Assembly (NCBI RefSeq): GCF_001311785.1
Contig: NZ_BBBX01000001.1
Coordinates: 62,001 to 126,000 of the forward strand
Length of the DNA: 64,000 bases
Direction of reading: 5' to 3'
From: Lacticaseibacillus saniviri JCM 17471 = DSM 24301
Lineage (GTDB): Bacteria > Bacillota > Bacilli > Lactobacillales > Lactobacillaceae
Within the stretch, counting starts at the first letter, position 1; each line of letters begins with the position of its first letter. Below, piece after piece: positions 1 through 9,493 of this stretch. The position numbers were made by a program, and so were the translations under genes. Below the pieces are notes generated by a model. The model saw only the letters and a program-made list of their open reading frames with translations. It searched no databases and was not told the DNA's origin.

Positions 1-1022
1 GGGAATACAATCGACCCATCATTGACTAAGTTGTAGAGGTACCGCTGGGCACTCATGTCGATGTTGGTATAGATCTTCAATCCTGTAGTGTAGGGATTGA
101 CATGCATCTTAGCTTTGACCTCTTTGACCACCTCAGTGAGATAGGGATCAATCACTTTTTTCGGTGACAGAGGTGGTTTGCTGGGTCTGTGACCGATCGA
201 CGAGGCCCGTACTGATTGAAGTGGCTTTTGCGGCATCGGCCTGTGCTTGTGTGATTTTCTTGTCACGCAGCATCGCATTGAGCACTTCATTTCGCCGAGT
301 CGTGGCTCCGGTTGGATTCTTGACTGGATCATATCCGGCTGGCGATTGCGGCAAGCCGGCCAGAAAGGCGATTTGTGCTAGGGAGAGCTGACTGAGTGAG
401 CGATTGTAGTAGTACTTCGCTGCTGTCGCCATCCCGTACTGGCCGTGATTCATATAAACACGATTAATGTAGTATTCAAGAATCTGAGCCTTGCTGTATT
501 TTTGTTCCAGCTGCATGGCCAACCATGCCTCTTGGGCTTTGCGCTTCAGCGTCTGATCGCTGGTTTTGTCGAAAATACCGACAACTTAATCAACTGCTGC
601 GTCAGGGTTGAGCCACCTTGGAGGCCATCACTCTTACCGGTAAAATTAGCGACAGCGGCCGAAGCAATGCGTAGGGGATCAATCCCAAACTTTTCTTGAT
701 AGAAACGCCGGTCCTCGATTGAGACGACGGCATCTTTCAATTGTTGCGGAATCTGACTCGATTTGACATAGGTGCGGTGCTCCAGGCCCAGGCTGATGAT
801 GAGCTTGCCATCAGGACCGTAAATGCCAGAAGAGCCGTCGCTTTGAAGATCCGACTGACTAATGGTCGGGGCGTCTTTGGCATACCAGGCAAAAGTGCCC
901 AATCCCAGTACCAAGACAGCGGCAATACCGATCAAAAGCCACTTGAAGAAACGTCGAATCGGTCGACGAGCGGGTTTTTGTTGCGCCCGCCGCCGACTTT
1001 GGCGTGTCGGTTGTTTACTCAT
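1..1022 (-). CDS. pbp1A: Class A penicillin-binding protein PBP1A, 5' part, frame-disrupted
   Basis: Bifunctional peptidoglycan synthase acting outside the membrane. The N-terminus is a basic Lys/Arg-rich cytoplasmic tail followed by one membrane anchor (about residues 28-48). The glycosyltransferase family 51 domain follows, with the EDRRFY and GGSTLTQQLIK motifs. The transpeptidase domain lies beyond the left window edge. The frame breaks near 568-575, where one A is missing from an A run on the coding strand, and again near 153-160, where one A is extra. Past the second break the family sequence continues to the window edge. The ATG at 1022 overlaps the recU stop (ATGAGTAA), the classical recU-pbp1A coupling. 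Identity is secure; the breaks are inferred to be sequencing indels. Confidence 0.9.
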
Positions 1023-1636
1023 GGTTCTTTCCTCGCTTTGTTTGGATCAACCAATCCACTCCCGTCAAATAAGGAATGAGCGGTTGTAATTGTGGTGTCA
1101 GTTCAAAGCCATCGTGTTCGATGGTGGTCAATGGAATCGACTTGCGTCCGTCATCAACCGTAGCCGCGTGCCAAATCGCAATCAGGTCACTGGCCGGATA
1201 GACGAACAGGCGCTTGAGGGTTACGAATCGCATTACGACAAAACAAATGCCATCTTGCTTCAAACATTGTTGCATGTGTTTAATCTGATGCGCATGGAAA
1301 TTTTTCAAGGGGAAACTGGTCTTGTTTTTGGTTTCCTTTGCTTCAAAATCCAGATAAAAGCCGCGATAAACCCCATTGTAGTCAGTGGTTGAGGGGGTTC
1401 TGAAGTAGGCCTCTTTGATGACTGCTTGAGATCGCTTAGGGTAGTCGACCTTCACGATCTGAATGGGGGTCGGTTTCTTGTGCACCACGGCAATATCGGC
1501 ATCCAGATAATACTGATTACTGAGATTAATCTCTTCTTCAAGCGTCATCCCACGACTGCCATAATTGGTTGTCGGGGGTGAGTTTGGATTGCGCTTGCGT
1601 TTCAAATGGCTTACCATTTGGGTAGTGAAATGCCAT
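1015..1636 (-). CDS. recU: Holliday junction resolvase RecU, start region frame-disrupted
   Basis: Endonuclease that resolves Holliday junctions in recombination and chromosome segregation. The body shows the RecU signatures GSRGMTLEEEIN near the start, an FEAKETKNKTSFPL stretch (catalytic acidic residues and Lys) and the QIKHMQQC helix. The usual RecU N-terminus, MAFHYPNGKPF, is encoded from an ATG at 1636 with GGAG upstream. It is one base out of frame with the rest, so an extra base is present near 1613-1618. A shorter in-frame start at 1617 exists but lacks the family N-terminus. Corrected length is about 206 aa, normal for the family. The stop overlaps the PBP1A start. Confidence 0.92.
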
Positions 1637-1708
1637 AGTTATCACACTCCTGGGCTTCATTATACCAAGGTCCACAAGAATCAGCCATTTATGGAAGGGG
1701 GGAGATGG

Positions 1709-2275
1709 ATGGATCGACTCTGGCTCACAGGTTATCGCAGTTACGAAATGAATGTTTACGGGGATTCGGACCCCAAATTACCGATTATTAAAGAAAACGT
1801 TAAAAAATCAATTGATTCAGGCGCTCGATAACGGCATGACTTGGCTGATATCGGGCGGTGAACTGGGGACAGAGCAGTGGGGCTTAGAGGTCGGAATCGC
1901 ACTCAAGGCGGACTATCCCGATTTGCAAACCTCACTGATGACGCCATTCACTGATTTCGGCAGCCGCTGGCAAGAAGACAACCAGGACAAACTGAGTGCG
2001 CTCAAGGCGCAGGTTGATTTCACTGCCAGTGTCAGTCAAGCACCGTATCAAAACCGGCACAGCTCAGTGGCTATATGCAATTCATGCTCCAGCACACGGA
2101 CGGCGCGCTATTGCTGTATGATCCCGAAGTAGAAGGCAAACCTAAGTTTCAATATGCGGCGATTCAGCGTTACCAGGAGAATCATGATTACCCATTGACG
2201 CTGATTACACTCGAGGATTTGGAAGAAGAGGCAAGAAATTTAGCCGATCAGCAAAATGATTATTTTCAAAATTAG
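1709..2275 (+). CDS. YpsA-like DUF1273/SLOG family protein, frame-disrupted
   Basis: About 188 aa after correction. The order is an N-terminal WLTGYRSYE motif, a GGELGTEQWGLEV nucleotide-binding-like loop, an acidic RWQEDNQ segment and a C-terminal ALLLYDPE segment, as in the DUF1273/YpsA family. In Bacillus and Staphylococcus YpsA lies beside gpsB and affects cell division; gpsB follows here at 2332. The ATG at 1709 is preceded by a G-rich Shine-Dalgarno sequence. The frame shifts near 1801-1807 (one extra A in an A6 run) and near 2052-2055 (one C missing). A role in division is inferred from family and neighbour only. Confidence 0.85.
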
Positions 2276-2331
2276 TTCGCATGTGGTACAATGTTTGTTG
2301 TCCTAATGTCTAGGAGATTGAGGTGTTTGTT

Positions 2332-2712
2332 ATGGAAACGCACGAAGATTCAACATTTAACATCCAACTTGGCCCAAAAACAATTCTTGATAAGAAGTTT
2401 AAGACCAAGGTACGGGGTTATGATCAGGACGAAGTTGATACTTTCTTGGACAGCATCATTCAAGATTACGAGGCCTACGCGGCTGAAGTCGATCGTTTGA
2501 ATGAAGAGAATGCACGGTTGTTTAGTCGCGTTGACGAATTGACCAAGCAACTCAGCGTCTCAAAGAATGTCACCCAGACGGCGCAACCCACAGCTGCTGC
2601 GACCAATTACGATATCTTGAAGCGTTTGAGTAATCTTGAACGTCATGTCTTTGGTAGCAAGTTAGCCGATCACGATGATCAATCCTCATCGAATGGGTTC
2701 GACCAATATTAA
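2332..2712 (+). CDS. gpsB: Cell division regulator GpsB
   Basis: Intact, 126 aa, longer than the Bacillus protein (about 98 aa). The N-terminal DivIVA-type lipid-binding domain contains [21 protein letters not shown] coiled coil follows ([15 protein letters not shown]...), then a low-complexity Ala/Thr linker and the C-terminal trimerisation helix ([15 protein letters not shown]). GpsB shuttles between septum and side wall and recruits class A PBPs; a PBP1A gene lies 1.3 kb away on the other strand. The ATG at 2332 was chosen for its GAGGTG ribosome site and because it is where family similarity begins. Confidence 0.95.
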   Translation: METHEDSTFNIQLGPKTILDKKFKTKVRGYDQDEVDTFLDSIIQDYEAYAAEVDRLNEENARLFSRVDELTKQLSVSKNVTQTAQPTAAATNYDILKRLSNLERHVFGSKLADHDDQSSSNGFDQY

Positions 2713-2724
2713 TTTGTTAATAAT

Positions 2725-3099
2725 CTTGTAAATCTTGAGTAATCGCGGTCTACTTTTGTAGGCTGAGGAAAGTCCATGCCCGCACAAGCTGCGATGCTTG
2801 TAGTGTTCGTGCTAAGCCCAATAAGCTTAGGGGCCAGTAATGGCTACGGCGACTAAATCCGCTAAGGGCAACTATGCGGTAGTAGGTCTGAAAAGTGCCA
2901 CAGTGACGAAACACAATCGGAAACGGTTGTGGTGGAACGGGTAAACCCCGCGAGCGAGTAACCCAAACTTTGGTAGGGGCGTTTTTGCCATGGGAATTTG
3001 AACCGACGGCAATACAGCGTAAGCTGAGATAGATGATTACTGAAGGGGACCACGCCTGGTGGAAACTGGAACAAAACATGGCTTATAGAGATTTGCAAG
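2725..3099 (+). ncRNA. rnpB: RNase P RNA, Bacillus type (class B)
   Basis: Catalytic RNA of RNase P, which matures tRNA 5' ends. Conserved pieces appear in order: GAGGAAAGTCCATGC near 2763, GTAGTGTTCGTGC near 2799, GAAAAGTGCCACAGTGACG near 2890, GGTAAACCCC near 2940, GATAGATGATTACTG near 3030 and ACAAAACATGGCTTA near 3071. The ends were set by the P1 helix: CTTGTAAATCT at 2725 pairs with AGATTTGCAAG at 3089-3099, including one G-U pair. It lies 12 nt after gpsB and is followed by a terminator. Confidence 0.96.
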
Positions 3100-3104
3100 C
3101 AGGC

Positions 3105-3133
3105 ACAGCTTGGGGCAACCCAAGCTGTTTTTT
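3105..3133 (+). terminator. Rho-independent terminator of rnpB
   Basis: The stem ACAGCTTGGG / CCCAAGCTGT with a GCAA-type loop is followed by a run of T, six bases after the RNase P P1 helix. Confidence 0.85.
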
Positions 3134-3137
3134 GAAT

Positions 3138-3174
3138 TAGAAACGCGTTTTCGCGTCTAAAAATTTTTTTTTTT
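3138..3174 (+). terminator. Second hairpin with an 11-T tract before rlmL
   Basis: A short imperfect stem (CGCG / CGCG with flanking AGA/TCT) is followed by A5 and then 11 consecutive T (3164-3174). It may back up the rnpB terminator. The T tract also falls just upstream of the rlmL ribosome site. Confidence 0.5.
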
Positions 3175-3203
3175 GACCACGGTTCATGAAAGAGGAGAGA
3201 ATA

Positions 3204-4330
3204 TTGACCTATCAACTTGTCGCAACGATGGCGGCTGGACTCGAAGCACTCACCGCAAAAGAGCTCCAACAAATGGGATACCAAACCCGCACAGAAAATG
3301 GGAAAGTCTATTTCGAGGGTGACATCAAAGATATTGCCGCAACCAACGTGTGGCTGCGCACAGCTGACCGGATCAAGATTGTTCTAGGTCAATTCAAGGT
3401 TCTCACATTCGATGACCTGTTTGAAGCGGTGAAGGCTCTACCTTGGGATGAATTCCTGCCCCTAGATGCTGCCTTCCCTGTAGCAGGGCGTTCCGTGCGC
3501 TCCAAGCTGCACTCTGAACCAGACGTGCAGTCGATCACCAAAAGGCGATTGTGGAAAAACTCTCGACGGTGTATCATCGTCGCGGTCGTTTGCCTGAAAC
3601 AGGCGCAACCTATCCACTTGAAGTCTCCATTCTAAAGGATGTTGCCACATTAACCATCGATACCACTGGGCCAAGTTTATTCAAACGCGGCTACCGTGTG
3701 GCCAAAGGTGAAGCACCACTGAAGGAAAACTTCGCCGCTGCCTTGGTGTTATTGACCAATTGGCACAACGATTTGCCATTCTATGATCCAACCACCGGTT
3801 CTGGGACAATTGCGATTGAAGCAGCCATGATTGGCCGTAACATTGCGCCCGGCTTGCACCGTAATTTTGCATTCGAACAGTTCGCATTGACGCCATCTGA
3901 TCTCTTGGCTCAAGTCCGTGACGAAGCGGCGGCACAAGAAAATGATGCGCAACTGGACATTATGGGTGCCGACATCAACCAAGAAATGGTCGAAATCGCC
4001 AACAATAATGCCCATCAAGCGGGTGTTTTGAAGCAGGTGCGCTTCAAACAACTGGCTGTTAAGGATTATAAGCCTGAGAGCGAGCGCGGTGTTATCGTCT
4101 CCAACCCACCTTACGGGAAGCGGCTGAACGATATTCAAGTGGCGCGCCAGTTATATAAGGAAATGGGTGAGGTTTATCGCCCAATGACCGGCTGGAGTAA
4201 GTATATCTTGACCAGCGATCTGACTTTCGAGAACAGCTTTGGCCAAAAGGCAACCAAGCGCCGAAAGTTATACAACGGGACATTGCGGACCGATTATTTC
4301 CAATACTGGGCGCAACGACCAAAACATTAA
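3204..4330 (+). CDS. rlmL: 23S rRNA (guanine-N2) methyltransferase RlmL/YpsC-like, frame-disrupted
   Basis: Family members methylate N2 of a guanosine in 23S rRNA (G2445 in E. coli). The N-terminal THUMP RNA-binding domain (about residues 1-160) is followed by a Rossmann-like SAM domain with YDPTTGSGTIAIEAA (motif I) and the catalytic SNPPYGKRL. Corrected length is about 375 aa. The TTG at 3204 is preferred because GAGGAGA sits directly upstream; the in-frame ATG at 3186 would place that Shine-Dalgarno inside the gene. One A is missing at 3539-3543 (ITKKAIVEKL is restored by adding it). It lies beside gpsB-rnpB as in other Firmicutes. Confidence 0.92.
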
Positions 4331-4340
4331 TCCAAATAAA

Positions 4341-4384
4341 CGTCAGTGATCGACCCTTAAGTGGGGTGGGCACTGGCGTTTTTT
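4341..4384 (+). terminator. Terminator of rlmL
   Basis: GTCAGTG pairs with CACTGGC (one G-U), with an inner CCC/GGG, followed by six T and a TATTTT tract. Confidence 0.8.
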
Positions 4385-4467
4385 ATTTTGCCAAGATGTG
4401 CAATCAATATGCCTTGCCACAAACCGAAACCACGTGGTAATCTGAGAAACAAGGAGGCGATTGTGTT

Positions 4468-5338
4468 ATGCGTGTTTTAGATCTTGTCGGACTCAATCAA
4501 CAGCAGGTGGCGACATTAGCTGATGAGGGAATTGAGGTGGTGACCAAGGCCACGGAGACCATCGATGCAGTGTACGGTTGGGGGCCTCAAGCGGCATCGC
4601 TTTTAGACCAGGGGCCATCGTTTCACTTTGTTCAGTCCTTCTCGGCGGGGGTCGATTATTTTCCCTTGGCAGCCTTAAAGGCAGCGAACGTTGAGCTCGC
4701 TAATACCAGTGGCATTCATGCAGTACCGATTGCAGAAAGCGTGCTGGGTTATCTGTTAGCCTTTGGCCGCGGTGTGATTGATGACAAAATGATTTTCACC
4801 TCGAGAATAAGCAGGCGATTGTCTACGGCACCGGCAATATTGGCCGGCAGATTGCGACTTACTTGCGAGCACTCGGTGTGACTGTTGTTGGGGTTAATAC
4901 CCATGGTGAAGCCGTGGCACCTTTTGATCGCACCGTTGCCATGGTGGATGCCGACCCGGCACAGGCGGATTTATTATCAATGTGCTGCCGCTGACACCCC
5001 AAACACATCATCATTTTGATGCGCGCTTCTTCAAGCACCTGAGTAAGCAACCGATCTTTGTGAATGTCGGCCGCGGCCAAAGCGTCGACCAATCCGCGCT
5101 GGTGAGCGCGCTGAAGCAAAACCAAATCAGTGGTGCCGCGCTCGATGTTTTCGAACAAGAACCACTGCCTCAAAACGATCCACTCCGGCAACTCAAACAC
5201 GTGATTTTGACCCCGCATATTTCCGCTTTGGGCCGTAACCTCAAAGAAGAGGCGTTCAAAGTCCTGGAAGCAAATCTGATTGCACTCAAAAACAACACAC
5301 CACGCACCCATTTGGTAGATCTCAACGCAGGTTATTAA
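4468..5338 (+). CDS. D-isomer-specific 2-hydroxyacid dehydrogenase, frame-disrupted
   Basis: NAD(P)-dependent dehydrogenase of the phosphoglycerate/2-hydroxyacid family, probably reducing a 2-keto acid to the D-hydroxy acid. The N-terminal part of the substrate domain carries FVQSFSAGVDYFPL. The Rossmann motif YGTGNIGRQI and the NVLPLTPQT segment follow. Then come NVGRGQ (substrate Arg), DVFEQEPLP (catalytic Glu) and HISA (catalytic His). Corrected length is about 290 aa, slightly short for the family. Two single T losses lie near 4794 and 4970. A GGAGG ribosome site precedes the ATG. The exact substrate cannot be read from the sequence. Confidence 0.85.
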
Positions 5339-5347
5339 GGGAGGATC

Positions 5348-5584
5348 ATGATGATGAAACAAACTTTAGAACAGACCATGCAAATGATTGACGAAGCACA
5401 AGTGACCGGTAAGCCCGTTGTTCTCACCACAATGGCTCGGCACAGCCATCAGGGCATCGTTACCGAAATCGAACCAGGGCAAGTGAAGCCATTCGCCGAA
5501 CGGTCCATTCTCCATCTGGAAACAGCGCGCGGCATCAAGCGCGTGGAGGTTTATGCAATCACCAAAATCAAGTGGGCTGATTAA
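5348..5584 (+). CDS. Small conserved protein of unknown function
   Basis: 78 aa with no membrane segment or signal peptide. I do not recognise the family. An N-terminal amphipathic helix (about residues 1-19) precedes a predicted beta-rich domain (VVLTTMARHSHQGIVTEIE...), compatible with a small SH3-like or LSM-like barrel. It begins 9 nt after the dehydrogenase stop with its own GGGAGG site, so it is probably co-transcribed with it. Three successive ATG codons (5348, 5351, 5354) leave the exact start open. Confidence 0.7.
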   Translation: MMMKQTLEQTMQMIDEAQVTGKPVVLTTMARHSHQGIVTEIEPGQVKPFAERSILHLETARGIKRVEVYAITKIKWAD

Positions 5585-5632
5585 TCGCCTCGATACACGA
5601 TAATCAAGTGCGTTTCATTTAACAAGAAATCA

Positions 5633-5678
5633 AAAAGAGATTGTGACCACAATATTGGCGGTCACAATCTCTTTTTTG
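5633..5678. terminator. Bidirectional terminator between convergent genes
   Basis: AAAAGAGATTGTGACC and GGTCACAATCTCTTTT form a 16-bp perfect stem with A and T tracts on the two sides. It can serve both the plus-strand small gene and the minus-strand lipoate ligase. Confidence 0.9.
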
Positions 5679-5693
5679 TTTGATTGGTTGTCG

Positions 5694-6706
5694 CTATTGC
5701 GCGATCAGCTCAACAAGGGCGGTTTTATCAATCCCGGTAAAGTAGCCATTGGTATCAACATTCGCCAGTGCCTTGTTGATGTGTTCACGGTCGTAAATCG
5801 TGCCCTGCAGTTTGTCGGCAACCTCGGTGGCATCCTTTGAACCGAAGAAGTCCCCATAGAAGTGAATGGCCTCGATCCGGCCATTGGCAATGGTGAGACG
5901 TGCATCGACGGTCCCCATATCAAAGTGTTGCCGCTTCTTCACTGTGAAGGCAGGGGACTTGCCATAAACCCAGTCCCAATTGTTGTAGTAGTCGTCGTAC
6001 AACTTATCGATTTCGACTTGATCCGCCGCGGTCACGTGATATTCCTTATCCTTGATGCTGTCGATATCGGTGACATTAAAGAGCCCCTTGAGCAGTTGAT
6101 CGCGGAATTCTTCAATCCCGATGTTTTGGAATTCGGGAGCTAAGTAAGGGCGTAAGTTGGTCACACGAGACCGAACTGACTTGATACCTTTGCTCTTAAT
6201 CTTGTCTTCAGGGACATTCAGTACTTGAGGCACCACATCCATGTCGACATCCAGCATCAGCGTGCCGTGCGAGAACGTTTTGCCGTTACGGGTGTACATC
6301 GCATTGCCTGAGAACTTCTTGCCATCAACCAGGATATCGTTTCGGCCTGACACTTCAGCCGAGGTCGCACCCATTTGGTGTAAACGTCCACAATCGGTTG
6401 GGTGAAGGACTTGAAATCACCGAAGTCCTCAGAGTCGGCGTCTACCACGAATGAGAAGCACAAATTGCCCAGATCCTGATACACCGCGCCACCACCGGAC
6501 AAGCGGCGGGTCACGACGATATTGTGGTCCTCAACGTATTTTTGATTCAGTTCCTCCAGCGTATTTTGATTGCGGCCAACAATCACGCAGGGTTTTTCAT
6601 AATAAAACAACAATAGGGGTTCATCGAAGTTCTTCGCGTTCATTAAATATTGTTCAGTCGCCAGGTTCCGGCGAATATCATGATCCTTCATAATCACATA
6701 ATACAT
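5694..6706 (-). CDS. lplA: Lipoate-protein ligase LplA, frame-disrupted
   Basis: ATP-dependent ligase that attaches scavenged lipoate to lysines of 2-oxoacid dehydrogenase and glycine cleavage proteins. The BPL/LplA fold is shown by [10 protein letters not shown], the lipoyl-AMP loop [16 protein letters not shown] with CFSF, and [15 protein letters not shown]. The C-terminal accessory domain carries the usual lipoate-ligase ending. Corrected length is 337 aa, standard. One A is missing at about 6376-6379 (TK-MGATSAE is rejoined). Ribosome site AAGGAGA. No lipoylated enzyme gene lies in the window. Confidence 0.93.
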
Positions 6707-6767
6707 AACAACATCTCCTTCAAAATCATTCTACGCGAGATGACACCGAATGGAAAGCGATTTCTTT

Positions 6768-6796
6768 TTGCCTACCGCAACGAGGTGGCGTATACT
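6768..6796 (+). promoter_or_regulatory. Sigma-A promoter of pepO
   Basis: The -35 TTGCCT (6768-6773) and -10 TATACT (6791-6796) are separated by exactly 17 bp, with the pepO start 34 nt further on. Confidence 0.75.
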
Positions 6797-6830
6797 GTTG
6801 GTTAATGAACGATGAAGGGAAGATGAGAAT

Positions 6831-8725
6831 ATGGCAACAAAGCGTTATCAAGATGATCTCTATCAGCCGTTAATGGCGAATGGGAAGAAACAGCGGTGAT
6901 TCCTGACGACAAACCAGCAACTGGTGGCTTCCAGGACTTAGCTGATGAAGTCGAAAAACAATTACTGGCTGATTTTGCGGCGGTCGCAGATGGGAGCAAA
7001 CAAGCGCCCAGCGCCGAATTCGGTGAAGCGGTCAAACTCTATCAACTTGCCAAAGACTTTGAACAGCGCAACCAATTAGGCATCACGCCCGCAATTGAAC
7101 GCTTAACTTGGTTCAAAACACTCACCTTTGACACCTTCAATGCCCATCTGGGCGACATAGATCGTGATCTGTTACCATTACCGATTGCCATCGATGTCGA
7201 ACCCGACATGAAAGATACCAGCAAGAACTCACTGATGTTGACGGGCCCAAGCACCATTTTACCTGATACCACTTACTACGCCGAGGACAATCAACAGGGA
7301 CCACAGCTGATTGCCTTGTGGCGGCAGATGGCGGAAAAGGTCTTGGCACAAAGTGATTTGAGTGATGCCGAACAGAGTGCCTATCTGGATGATACCTTAG
7401 CCTTTGACCGCTTAATTGCGGCCCGCATCAAGAGTAGCGAGGAATGGGCTGACTATCCAAAGGCTTATAACCCACAATCCTTCGAACAGGTTGCTAAGGC
7501 GTTGGCCCCATTTGATTTTGAAGCTTACACCACCGCACTATTCAATCACAATCCGGAGACCATTATTGTTGGTGATCCTCGGTTCTTAGAAGAATTCAGT
7601 GGCCTCTTCAACGAAGCCAACTTCACCCTGTATCAACGGTGGGCTTATGTGACCGATTTGCTCAGCAATACCGGTTATTTGAGTGACGGCTTGCGGATTA
7701 CCGGTGGTGAATTCGGGCGGGCATTATCTGGCAGTCCCGAAGCACCTAGCCAAATCAAGCACGCTTACCGGCTAGCAAACAGCTTCTTCAGTGAACCGAT
7801 TGGGATTTATTATGGTCGCACCTATTTTGGTGAAGCGGCAAAGGCTGATGTCACGGCACTTGTTGAACGCATGATCAAGACCTATCAGAGCCGGCTACAA
7901 AACTCGACTTGGTTATCACAATCGACCAAAGATCAAGCCGTGGTCAAGCTCGATAAGATGGTGCTCAAGATGGGATACCCGGATAAGGCTCGCGAAATCT
8001 ATCAACAATTACACGTCGATAGTGATCGCGACTTGTTGAGCAACGTCATTCAACTCGCTCAGATTCGTCACCAAGACCATTTGAGCAAGCTCACCCAACC
8101 GGTGGACCGGACAACGTGGAATATGCCTGGGCACCTCGTCAATGCGAGCTATGACCCTTCACGCAATGATATTACGTTCCCAGCTGCCATTTTGCAGGCA
8201 CCATTCTATTCCCTTGAACAGAGTGACAGTCAGAATCTGGGTGGCATCGGTGCAGTCATCGCCCACGAAATCTCTCATGGGTTTGATAACAACGGCGCGC
8301 AATTCGATGAATTCGGTAACTTACACGACTGGTGGCAACCAGAAGACTACAAGCAATTCAATCAATTGACCCAAGCCATGATTGAAGAGTTCGATGGTCT
8401 AGAAACAGCTGCTGGTAAGGTCAACGGGAAGTTAGTCGTCTCAGAAAATATTGCGGATGCCGGCGGGCTTGCGGCCGCACTCGAAACGGCCATGCAGGAA
8501 AAGGATGTTGATCTCAAGGCGTTCTTCATCAACTGGGCCCGTGTCTGGCGCCAAAAGGCTCGGATTGAGTATCAACAATTACTGCTCAGCATCGATGTTC
8601 ATGCACCGGCTGTGTTGCGCGCCAATGTGCAACCTCAGAACCTGGATGAATGGTACACCACATTCGATGTGCAACCAGGCGATGGCATGTATTTAGCACC
8701 TGAAAAACGCATCCACATCTGGTAA
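6831..8725 (+). CDS. pepO: Endopeptidase PepO (M13 family), frame-disrupted
   Basis: Zinc metallo-endopeptidase of the neprilysin family. In lactic acid bacteria it is intracellular and cleaves casein-derived oligopeptides. The zinc site HEISH lies in IAHEISHGFDNNGAQ, with the third ligand in ENIADAGG. Just before them are the family motifs NASYDPSRNDITFPAAILQ and an ALSGSPEAPS region. There is no signal peptide. The corrected protein is 631 aa, normal. The start at 6831 (MATKRYQDDLYQ) is joined to the long frame by restoring one G lost near 6873-6875. Confidence 0.95.
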
Positions 8726-8735
8726 TCGGAATCAC

Positions 8736-8782
8736 AAAAAAGGATACACGACATCAATTTTTGTCGTGTATCCTTTTAATAT
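8736..8782 (+). terminator. Terminator of pepO
   Basis: AAAAGGATACACGACA pairs perfectly with TGTCGTGTATCCTTTT across a short T-rich loop. Confidence 0.9.
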
Positions 8783-8846
8783 GCTTTAATTTAGATCTGA
8801 TTTTTACTTTTTGGTAGTCTCGCGGAACAGCATATTCAAAACTTTT

Positions 8847-9368
8847 TTAACCGTGAGTGCGTTCAAGTGCATACAGCGCCGTCTCATTGTCGGGATCTAC
8901 TTCTAAAACACGCTGCGCATATAGATGGACGGTAGCTTGATCAACTTCTGCATCGGGTGATTCCCATGTATGAAGTGCAGCCAATAAATCAGCGATATTG
9001 TTGGGGTCTCTTTCAATGACATGTTGTATGTGCGCAAAGGCTAACGTATAGGCACCGGGTATCCAACTATAAAAACCAATTAATGCCGTTGCAGCGGCAC
9101 GATGCGCTTCCTGCGAATCCGTCTTTAGAATCCAATATTCAAGAAACAAGTAATATGAAAAATCCTTTTTCTCAGAGGCTAACTCATCTATCGCATGTTC
9201 TAATTCAGAATCAGAAACCTGATCGCGTAGTTTGAGAACGGCATCAAAATCATTGCTTCCTATGAGCGTCGCAACTTTATTTTTAAAATTCAACCATTCT
9301 TCACTGACGGAGTACCTAGGCATTGCTAATCGCCATCCTTCCATAATCATCACTGAACACGGAGCCAT
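8847..9368 (-). CDS. Uncharacterised protein with a TPR-like C-terminus
   Basis: I do not recognise a named family. Up to 173 aa, almost wholly alpha-helical by residue pattern. The C-terminal half looks like two helical repeats of TPR type (GAYTLAFAHIQHVIERDPN and VHLYAQRVLEVDPDNETAL). There is no signal peptide or membrane segment. The start is uncertain: ATG at 9368 has a weak AGG site; ATG at 9308 (MPRYSVSEEW) follows a GGAAGG at long spacing. Base composition is visibly AT-richer than the flanking genes. It sits alone between the convergent pepO side and nrdF, which suggests accessory DNA. Confidence 0.65.
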   Translation of the reverse strand: MAPCSVMIMEGWRLAMPRYSVSEEWLNFKNKVATLIGSNDFDAVLKLRDQVSDSELEHAIDELASEKKDFSYYLFLEYWILKTDSQEAHRAAATALIGFYSWIPGAYTLAFAHIQHVIERDPNNIADLLAALHTWESPDAEVDQATVHLYAQRVLEVDPDNETALYALERTHG

Positions 9369-9419
9369 ATAACCTGCTCGCTGCCATTATACTAGTACTT
9401 GAGAACAAATAAATAGGTA

Positions 9420-9466
9420 AAAAAAATGCCCCTTCATGTTGGACAACGCAATCCAACATGAAGGGG
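9420..9466 (-). terminator. Terminator of the nrdHEF operon
   Basis: TGCCCCTTCATGTTGGA and TCCAACATGAAGGGGCA form a 17-bp perfect stem. On the minus strand it is followed by a T tract, 28 nt after the nrdF stop. Confidence 0.9.
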
Positions 9467-9493
9467 CACATCAATTAATTTTGTCACAGCACT

